From the NCBI GenBank assembly GCA_038277395.1, contig CM076193.1:177794711-177858710 (forward strand): a stretch of 64,000 nucleotides of DNA, written 5' to 3'. Every line of letters starts with the position of its first letter. Within the stretch, counting starts at the first letter, position 1. Below are positions 57,210 to 64,000 of the stretch, in pieces. The position numbers and the translations under genes were made by a program. This stretch comes from Dryocosmus kuriphilus (lineage: Eukaryota; Arthropoda; Insecta; Hymenoptera; Cynipidae). Below the pieces are notes generated by a model. The model did not search any database. It was not told where the DNA came from and was given only the letters and a program-made list of their open reading frames with translations.

Positions 57210-58120
57210 AGAGAGATAGCGATGAAGGGGATATGTTGCAGGAACTAGAAGCACTTATAAAGGAATTTATAGAGGAGACTTGCGGCAGACTGAATGATAT
57301 GAACAGGCAAGGGGAGGAGGTAAAAGAAGAGGTAAGAAAGGTGAGACAAAAGTGGGAAGAATGGGACAAATTATGGAAAGTAGAGAAAGATAAAGTTTGG
57401 AATACATTGGAAAGTATAGAGAGTAGGCAGAGAGAGAATGAGGAGGATAGGAAAAGGGACATGAAATTGCTAGAAGAGAGAGTGAGCAAGCTAGAACTAA
57501 AGAACGAGCCTAAAGTGAGAGAAAAAGGAAGTTTTGGAAGAAGCGAATGAGTGTGAGGAGGTTAAGTATGAGCAGAATGGAAGGTGTCGCTTGAGACCGA
57601 TTTAGATTAAAAGAAGAATGGAAGGGGAAGAGAGAGCGAAGGGGAAAAAGAACATAGTAGTGAAAGGTATGAAAGTGGACAGTGAAAAGGGAGAGGAAGA
57701 GTTTGGAAAGCTGATGAGAGACATCGGTGCGCAAGTCAGAGTGGAAGGGATAAGAAGACTAGGAGGAAGAAAGAGGGCAAAAAATGTATGTTTTTGGTGA
57801 ATTTATGGAGTGTGGAGGATAAGTATGAGCTTATGGAGAAGAAAAAATTATTGAAAGGAAGGAATGAAAGAATCGAAGAAGATCTGACGTGGCGGAAGAG
57901 AAGAAGAAAATGGCTAATAGGGCAAAAGTCATGGTCTGAGAGGAGTAAAGGGAATAGGGTAAGGATTGGAAGAGATAGGATATGGGTAAATGGAGAGATA
58001 TGGAGCTGGGACGATGAAGTAGAAGAGCTGAGAGGGGGTAAGAAAAAGGTAGTGAATGAAGGGAACGAAAAGGCGAATACAAGTGCCACAGGGGGGTTTC
58101 GAAAGGGAAAAAACTCATGA
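57210..58120 (+). pseudogene. GA-rich LINE ORF1 (copy 3)
   Basis: The coiled coil comes first (LEALIKEFIEETCGRLNDM, VRKVRQKWEEWDKLWKVEK), then after frame changes KKNIVVKGMKVDSEKGEEEF and KLMRDIGAQVRVEGIRRLG (RRM-like region), RNERIEEDLTWRKRRRKWL, RIGRDRIWVNGEIWSWDDE, and a basic tail with GGFRKGKNS. Breaks occur near 57545-57610, 57795 and 58110. The same blocks, in the same order, are in copy 1. The likely role is nucleic-acid chaperone/RNP protein. Confidence 0.8.
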
Positions 58121-61010
58121 ATAAAAAGAATAAAGGAGAGAAAGGCAAAAAGAGCGATGTGAAAGTAGCGTTCTGGAATGTATCAGAATTTAAAAACAAG
58201 GATAAGGGATTTTGGAGAGAATTGCAGAATTGGGATGTGATAATGATGAGTGAGACGTGGGTGAATGAGAAGGAGTGGAAAGGCATGAAAAAAATATTAC
58301 CGAAAGCATATGGGTGGAAGATGCAAGCAGCGAGAAAGGAGCACGTGAAATAGAGAGGAATAGGTGGCATGGTGTCAGGGGTAAGAAAGGAAATGGTGGC
58401 ATAGGACGAGAAGGGAGAGTATATAGATGAAACGGATGGAAAAATGGTTAGAAGAATGAAATTAGGTAAAGCTATTGTGGATGTAGTATGCGTGTACAGA
58501 AGACGAGGAGAAGAGGAAGGATGGAAAAAAATAAGGAAATGGACAGAGGAAAGAGAAGAGAGTCTGGTTCTAATAGGAGGGGATTTGAATGCATGGACAG
58601 GAGATCAAGGGGGATAGGTTTGGGATAGAGAAAAGGAGAGGTTCATAAGAAACTCGAAACAAAAGGAAACGGATCGGGAGGGAAGAGGGCTACTGGACTT
58701 GTTGGGAGAGGCGGGATGGTTCATTTATAATGGCAATACAAAGGGGGATGAAGAAGGAGAATCTACGTACGCAGATTTAGAGGACACCGTAATAGATTAC
58801 AATCTAGCAGAAGAAAGAATAAGAAAGCTGATGGTTAGAATGGAAGTGGCCAACGTGATAGGCTCAAGACACTTTTCGGTTATCGCGACAATGAGATGTG
58901 ATGGCCAAAAGTGCAATAGGTGCAAAAGGAAAAGAAAGGGAGAAAGGAAATTGAAAATGGGTAGTTTGGAGGAGGAAAACTTGAGAGAATTTATAGAAAG
59001 AATAGGAAACGAGGAGATAGGGGGTTTGGAAGAGGAAGGAGTTGACACGCTGCTAGGAAAACTAAAAAGAGTGATTGGTAAGGTAAGGAAAGATGTGAGA
59101 CCGAGAGAAACAGAAGCGGGGCATAGGAGAGGTTGGTGTGATGAAGAATGCACGGAAAGTAAAGATACGATGAAGGAGAATGTAAGAAAATGGAGGAAAG
59201 GAGAAATGTAAAAAGGAGAACTCAATAGGAGAAAGAGGGAGCACGAAAGAATGATAAAAGAGAAAAGGCAGAAGGAGAAAGGAAGGTATATGGAAGAGGT
59301 AGAGAGAGAGCAGTAAATGAAGGGAGGGAATGGGAAGTGATAAATAGGGAAAAAGGAGGAAGGAAGGGTATAAATGAAGAAATAGGAATGAAAGAATGGA
59401 CGAAGCACTTCAAGGAGCTGTTAGGAGGTGTGGAGTATAGGGTAAAGGGAGAAGGAAGAAGGGTAGTAGATAGGGATGAGGACAGTGTAAACGAGATCAG
59501 TAGGGATGAGGTAAATGAGTCGATTACAAGGTTGAAAAGAAATAAGGCAACAGGGGAAGACGGCTTGGAAAATGAAGCACTGAAATATGGAGGAACAGGG
59601 GTGAGGGAAGAAATGTGGAGGATTTGTGAGAAGGTATGAAAAGGAGAAGGATGGCCGGAGGAATGGAAGACAGGGCTGGTAGTACCATTTATTGCGAAAG
59701 GGGAGGGGAAAAGGGGGGAGGAATATAGAGGTATTACACTCATGTCGGTGGGATATAAAATTTATGCGGAAGTGCTTAGAAGGAGATTGGAAAAACAGGT
59801 GAAAGGAAAGGGATGTATACCACATAATCAAACGGGTTTCCGAAAAGGGATGGGAGCCATAGATAACATCTACGTGCTAAATTACCTAGTCAATAGGAAA
59901 CTAGGGGAAAAGAAAGGAAAACTAGTCGCATTGTTTGTGGATGTTAAAGCAGTATTTGACTCAGTCAACAGGAGGGTGTTCTGGGCAGCCATGAAAGAGA
60001 GAGGAATAGACGATGGTTTAGTAGAGAGGATAAAAGAAATATTTATGGACACTAAGATAAGAGTGAAGATAGGAGACAAGAAAGGTTAGGAATTCTGGAC
60101 AGGAAGGGGGCTCAGACAAGGGTGTCCGTTGAGCCCACTTCTGCTTAGCATCCTTCTGGCAGATTTCGAGGAGATGTTTGCGAGGAAAGGGAAAGGGAGG
60201 ACAATGTTAGGAACAGGCAAATTGTATTCACTAGCTTATGCAGGTGATGTAGTGCTAGTAGCGGATGATGAAAAAGGTATGAATCTCTTGATAAGAGTGT
60301 TTGAAGACTATGTGAGAGGTAAGGATTTAACGGTGAAAATGAACAAGACCAAGATGATGTGTTTCAGAAATAAAAGGGGTAGATTGGAGCACAAATGGAA
60401 GATAAATAACATGGTGGAGGAGCTGGTGGATGAATTTTGCTACATAGGGTATTGGTTCAAAACGAGTGGAGGAAGCGAGCTATAGGTCAGAATGGGATTA
60501 GAATGTGCGAGCAAAGTAATGGGACAAGTATGGGGTGTAGGAAAAAGAAGGTTTAAGGACGAATGACAGATGAGAGTGTGGATGTTTGATGTGTTAGTAT
60601 GGTCAGTGTTAAGCTATGGAGTGGAAATTTGGGGATGGAAAGAACATGAAAGAGTGGAAATTTTGCATGAGAGATTTATGAGATGGGTGATGGGAGCGAG
60701 CTGGAGCTGCGCAGGTTATATGCTAAGGGAAGAAATAGAACGAGAAAAAATGGTGGTCAGGCAAGTGAAAAGAGCCTGGAAGTTCGAAGAGAAACTAAGA
60801 AGGGGAGAGGGAAGCAAAATTGCACAAGCGTATGCCAGGGAGGTTATGGGTAAAGAGAAGAGGGGTAACATGGGGTGTTCGAAATGGGAGAATGAGAGAT
60901 ATGAAAGGAGGTATGAATGTGGCATGCAAGTGAGGGGTAGAGTGTGGGAGGAAATAGAGCGAGAGATGAAGGCAGGACAAGGTGAGTAAAGATGGGAAAA
61001 AATCGCAGAT
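58117..61010 (+). pseudogene. GA-rich LINE endonuclease-reverse transcriptase (copy 3)
   Basis: Endonuclease: VKVAFWNVSEFKNKDKGFWR, WDVIMMSETWV, VLIGGDLNAWTGDQGG, and SRHFSVIATM. In-frame stops fall at 58351, 58402 and 58615. The RT, in another frame from 59337, has LKRNKATGEDGLENEALKY, WPEEWKTGLVVPF, YRGITLMSVGYKIYAEVL, NQTGFRKGMGAIDNIYVLN, LFVDVKAVFDSVNRRVFW, RGLRQGCPLSPLLLSILLAD and LAYAGDVVLVA. The catalytic YADD is YAGD. Stops at 59637, 60087, 60483 and about 60566 break it. The C-terminal part resembles the thumb/connection (SVLSYGVEIWGWKEHERVE) up to about 60989. The zinc knuckle seen in copy 2 is absent. It is a dead copy. Confidence 0.92.
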
Positions 61011-61483
61011 TCGAGATTCAACAGCTGGTATGGAAATAGTTCGAGGGCAGGGGGAATCAGAGTACCTGAGTAAAATTAAAAAGGAGGACAAATAGAATAG
61101 AGTAGTGAGATTCAGAATGGGAGAGGGTGTTAGAGCATGCTGTTATTGGGGGAGGGGAGAGTACAGAAGGGAGAATTAAATGGATTCTGAATGAAAATGG
61201 TCAGGGGGAGGAATGGATGAAGAAGTTGGAACATCTGAGAGAGAGAACTGGTTGCACAGGGTAGGATAGAAAGCCAAAAAATGTCGCCAAAAAAGTGATA
61301 TTTCCGAAATAGTGTTAAGAACTAGAGTCAAATTTTAAAACTGAGGATGGCAAGAGAAAACGGAAGCCCAGGGCAAAGTCGCAAGCGCTTAGAAATAAGA
61401 TTAGTAATATAAGTCGATTTGAAGCGAATATTGCGTAAGATAGTATAAGGCTTGTTTGTAGGAATACTTGTAATGGTTATGTA

Positions 61484-61528
61484 AAGACTCTCAAACCCGT
61501 AAAAGGGAGAGAGTATAAGCAAATAAAG
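61484..61528 (+). other. LINE 3'-end hairpin and tail, copy 3
   Basis: GACTCTC...CCCGTAAAAGGG...AGAGAGT followed by an A-rich end directly abutting the target-site duplication. Confidence 0.65.
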
Positions 61529-61537
61529 AAGTTGGGA

Positions 61538-62690
61538 TAATCAAAAAGATGTCATTAATATATCTTTTATAAAAAGGAACCTCAAAGTTTAAATTGGAAA
61601 GACAATCAGTTTCAAGAGCATTCATGACGATATCTGAAACTACAGGTGAGAGAGGAGATCCCATGGCTACTCCTTCCATTTGCTTAAAGTTTTTATTGTC
61701 AAATTTAAAATAGGTAGATCTTAAGCAAAATTAAATAGAATTTAAAAATTCATTCCTAGGAATCATAATGAAAGGAGCAGTTTCATCCCATTTGTTTTTG
61801 ATACTTTGTAAAGCTAAGTTAATCGGAATTGAAGGAAATAAATTAACAACGTCTAAGGAAACTAAAAAGTGTCGTGGAGGGATTTTAAAAGATTTAATGT
61901 CATTAACAAATTGCCAACTCTCTTTGACTCGGAATTTAAATTTAACTATAATTGTGTTTAGAATATTTGATAAAAATTTTTCTAATTTAGAGGTAGGACT
62001 ATTGTTTGTGGAGACTATTATTCCAAGAGGATAACCAGATTTATGGATTTTAGGGAGTCCATAGGCTCTAGGGATGATGGTAGCAATGGCTTTAGGTTCC
62101 TTAGCTGTTTGAGACAAAATATTCAAAACGTACCTGCTTAAATTTGGAGGAAGCCGATAAGAGATTAAGCATTTTGTTATTGTATTCAGATCTTTTCATG
62201 GCAACAGTAGTACTGCCTTTGTCTGCTTTGAAAAAAATAAGATCTGGATGTTCTTTAATCAAATTGATAGCAGGATTAAAATCTAAAGTGTCTTGAAATT
62301 TTTGTTTAATAAAAAAGGGGGAATTTCAGAAATTAAGGATTGTTTGCGAACATTGGACTCTAATATCATTTTGTTTGTCTAAAGGTAAACTCCAAGTTCC
62401 AAATTCAATAGAGGAAATGAAATCATGTAAAGGAAAATGTGTTTTGTTGCAAAATTTTGAAGAAAACCCAGGTCCTAGAGAAATAATTTTAATTACTTCC
62501 TTGGGAATGTTGTAATCTGTTAAATTTTTGAACCATAATTCAGGAGTGTCTAAGTTAAAGTTTTGTCCAAGAACTCTTTTATTAAGAAGATTGTTGAATT
62601 TTTTAATAAGGTATGTTTTATGTTTGATAAAAAGATTTTTGTGATGAAAATTTTCAAAAATAAGAAAGTTGCTAAAAATTTTAAAAGGTT
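61538..62690 (-). pseudogene. PLE D reverse transcriptase, N-terminal and core part
   Basis: From 62690 downward the minus strand reads LFIKHKTYLIKKFNNLLNKR, ELWFKNLTDYNIPKEVIKII, FPLHDFISSIEFGTWSLP, and, after frame breaks, HPDLIFFKADKGSTTVAMKR, AIATIIPRAYGLPKIHKSGY, RHFLVSLDVVNLFPSIPINL, FKQMEGVAMGSPLSPVVSDI and FYKRYINDIFLIIP. The catalytic box is YIND rather than YIDD. The frame continues across the LINE insertion at 57000. It is a Penelope-type RT, distinct from A, B and C. Confidence 0.9.
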
Positions 62691-62830
62691 AATGACATTA
62701 AATCTTTTAAAATCCCTACACGACATTTTTTAGTTTCCTTAGACGTTGTTAATTTATTTCCTTCGTTTCCTATTAATTTAGCTTTACAATGCATCAAAAA
62801 CGAATGGGATGAAATTGCTCCTTTCACCAT
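62691..62830 (+). pseudogene. Inverted PLE D RT fragment
   Basis: Plus strand VNDIKSFKIPTRHFLVSLDV, VNLFPSFPINLALQCIKNEW and DEIAPFT, an inverted near-copy of about 61770-61915. It joins directly to a decamer repeat. Confidence 0.85.
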
Positions 62831-62861
62831 TATTCACCATTATTCACCATTGTTCACCATT
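62824..62861 (+). repeat. CACCATTATT decamer repeat
   Basis: About four units at the end of the inverted RT fragment. Confidence 0.85.
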
Positions 62862-62871
62862 CCAACATAGT

Positions 62872-62995
62872 TGAGATTATATTTGTCTGTTTTATTTTTA
62901 TATATTATAAAATTTCCTTCTTTGGTTTATATGCTTGAAAAGGGACCACACCTGGTCCGAAACGTTGCCATTGATACTGAGTTATATTGATGTGA
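62872..62995 (+). mobile_element. PLE D terminal repeat, right end
   Basis: Inverted counterpart of 53608-53760. Confidence 0.75.
62932..62975 (+). ncRNA. Hammerhead-like core motif, PLE D right end
   Basis: GC then TTGAAAA, G, GGACCA-CACC-TGGTCC (6 bp), GAAAC. U3 and A8 replace C3 and G8. Stems I and III were not found. Confidence 0.45.
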
Positions 62996-64000
62996 CTTTC
63001 CTTTCCAGTGCCAATAGAGTCGGTACGGAGTTTTTGAAGTGCGATCGTTTTTTGGAGAAGCAGTAGGGAAGAGTGGAGTAAGTTGAAAGTGTGTTGTGTG
63101 ATAAAGAAAGGGTTGAAAGTTTAGCGTGAGTGAAGGGAGTGTAAGAAAAAGTGTGAAAGGGAGTCAAAAAAGCGAAAAGTGAATGAGTGGTGAGTTTGAG
63201 GTTAGGTTGTAAGTTGTCTCTCAGCGCGGAGTTGAGCGAAAGGGTGGAAAGGTCAAGGGGCGCGAGGAAAGGGGTAGAAGGGTGATCACAGAGAGGGTGT
63301 TGGTTCGGAGTCAGGAGGGTGAGTTGTAGGCAGAGGGATAGGGGTGAAAGTAATTAACTGGCAAGGGGAAGTGACCGGGTAGGCGCATAAAGTTGGACAA
63401 TTATTGGAAGGTAAGGTAGAACAGAGAATGTCGTTATTACGAAGTCCGGTAGACAGAGGGCAGCAGAAGGCCGAAAGTAGCTCAGACTCACGCGGAACGA
63501 ATGAAAGCCGGAATAGAGGGGATGCAACAGGCTTGATAGATGAGAGCAGGGACGTCAGTGGTGGCCACAGTGGCGAACATGAATTCATGACGCCCAGCGG
63601 AACAGGAAAAAGAAGGTGGAGGAAGCCGAACGTGGAAAGGGTAGAGAGAGACAAGGCGAGCAACGAGGGTTCGAGGACTTTACTAGATAAATGTCAACAA
63701 AGGGAGAGCTCTACCGGCAGCGAGTGGGATATATCTGGGACGGATAAAAGGAAAAGGGAAGAGGAGTAAGTATGGGAGAAAGAAAAAGAGATAAAAAAAT
63801 CCAAATGGAAGAAAAAGACCCCAGAAAGGGCAACAGGGGAGGGAGATATGTTTCAGAAAAGAGAAGCCTTAATTAATAGTTTCAAGGAGGAGACGTATGA
63901 AAAGCTTGAAGAAATGCAGAGAAAGGGGGAAGAGGTTATTAGGGAGGAGGTTAAGAAGGTGAAAGTGAAGTGGGAAGATTGGGATGAACGTTGGAAACTG
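62996..64000 (+). mobile_element. GA-rich LINE copy 4, 5' part
   Basis: A GA-rich leader of about 430 bp and an ORF1 start. It runs past the window end. It begins right at the end of PLE D. Confidence 0.75.
63428..64000 (+). pseudogene. GA-rich LINE ORF1, N-terminal part (partial)
   Basis: The ATG at 63428 opens MSLLRSPVDRGQQKAESSSD, a Ser/Gly/Arg-rich N-terminus absent from copy 3. An in-frame TAA at 63767 follows RKREEE. The same frame then continues with KEKEIKKSKWKKKTPERATG and the coiled coil REALINSFKEETYEKLEEMQ and VKVKWEDWDERWKL, aligning with 57233-57390 of copy 3. If the single TAA is discounted, this is the most complete N-terminus of the family here. Its downstream state cannot be seen. 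Confidence 0.78.

Larger units (their letters stand above)
57001..61528 (+). mobile_element. GA-rich LINE copy 3, longest (4.5 kb)
   Basis: AAGTTGGGA occurs at 56992-57000 and 61529-61537. Removing the element and one copy restores the PLE D frame from YINDIFLIIPT to CKLDEVLESCNSFD, so the boundaries are exact. It carries ORF1, endonuclease, RT and the 3' hairpin tail, all in the plus direction, with many stops. Confidence 0.93.
53605..62995 (-). mobile_element. PLE D, a Penelope-like element broken by three later insertions
   Basis: Minus-strand RT and GIY-YIG pieces at 61538-62690, 56959-57000, 55345-55843 and 54536-54726 join into one order once a MITE (54727-55344) and two LINEs (55844-56941, 57001-61528) are removed. 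Terminal repeats with hammerhead-like motifs lie at 53608-53760 (minus) and 62872-62995 (plus), in inverted orientation. A small inverted RT fragment (62690-62830) precedes the right one. As in PLE B, both outer ends are PLE 3' ends. Confidence 0.85.

Overview
The window is AT-rich eukaryotic DNA, most likely from an insect and probably a hymenopteran. The arthropod guess rests on the transposon types: Penelope-like elements, a hAT, a Tc1-like element, a Helitron, MITEs and a GA-rich LINE whose ORF1 and C-terminal zinc knuckle resemble LINE proteins I associate with ants and wasps. No tRNA, rRNA or conserved host gene was recognised. Almost everything is mobile DNA in several layers, mostly broken. 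Two or three short host-like or cargo genes stand out.

Layout. 1-1 kb: antisense Tc1-like transposase remnant. 2.5-4 kb: internally deleted GA-rich LINE (copy 1). 4.0-14.3 kb: a field of AT-rich palindromic MITE-like repeats containing a complete hAT transposon (4888-8810, 15-bp TIRs, perfect 8-bp target duplication), a Helitron (about 9171-12050) with a Pif1-type helicase fragment and an unrelated spliced gene on the opposite strand, and a 1-kb foldback element (13106-14106). At 14.5-14.7 kb lies a compact two-exon gene for a 41-residue peptide with a signal sequence.

15.4-50.3 kb is a large inverted duplication. The left arm (15.4-33.3 kb) mirrors the right arm (43.2-50.3 kb). The arms carry a Penelope-like element (PLE A) into which pieces of a second one (PLE C) and a GC-hairpin/tandem-repeat element had been inserted. 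Since duplication the left arm gained a 5.6-kb TIR element with a THAP-like exon (17882-23468), a PLE B copy (26625-30127) and another hairpin element (31165-33280). The other arm shows each empty site. The spacer (33.3-43.1 kb) holds a second PLE B, another PLE A piece and a 5.4-kb insertion (37712-43137) with a decayed but long LINE inside.

50.3-53.6 kb is repetitive AT-rich DNA without genes. 53.6-63.0 kb is a fourth Penelope-like element (PLE D), broken by a 618-bp MITE and two copies of the GA-rich LINE (1.1 kb and 4.5 kb), each with target-site duplications. A fourth LINE copy begins at about 63.0 kb and runs off the end.

The most interesting signals are: (1) apparently complete hammerhead ribozymes at the PLE B ends, and hammerhead-like cores in PLE A, D and E with what looks like a compensatory C3/G8 to U3/A8 exchange; (2) the antisense spliced gene inside the Helitron, whose two introns both preserve frame; (3) the small secreted peptide gene; (4) the arm-versus-arm comparison that gives insertion boundaries and an order of events.
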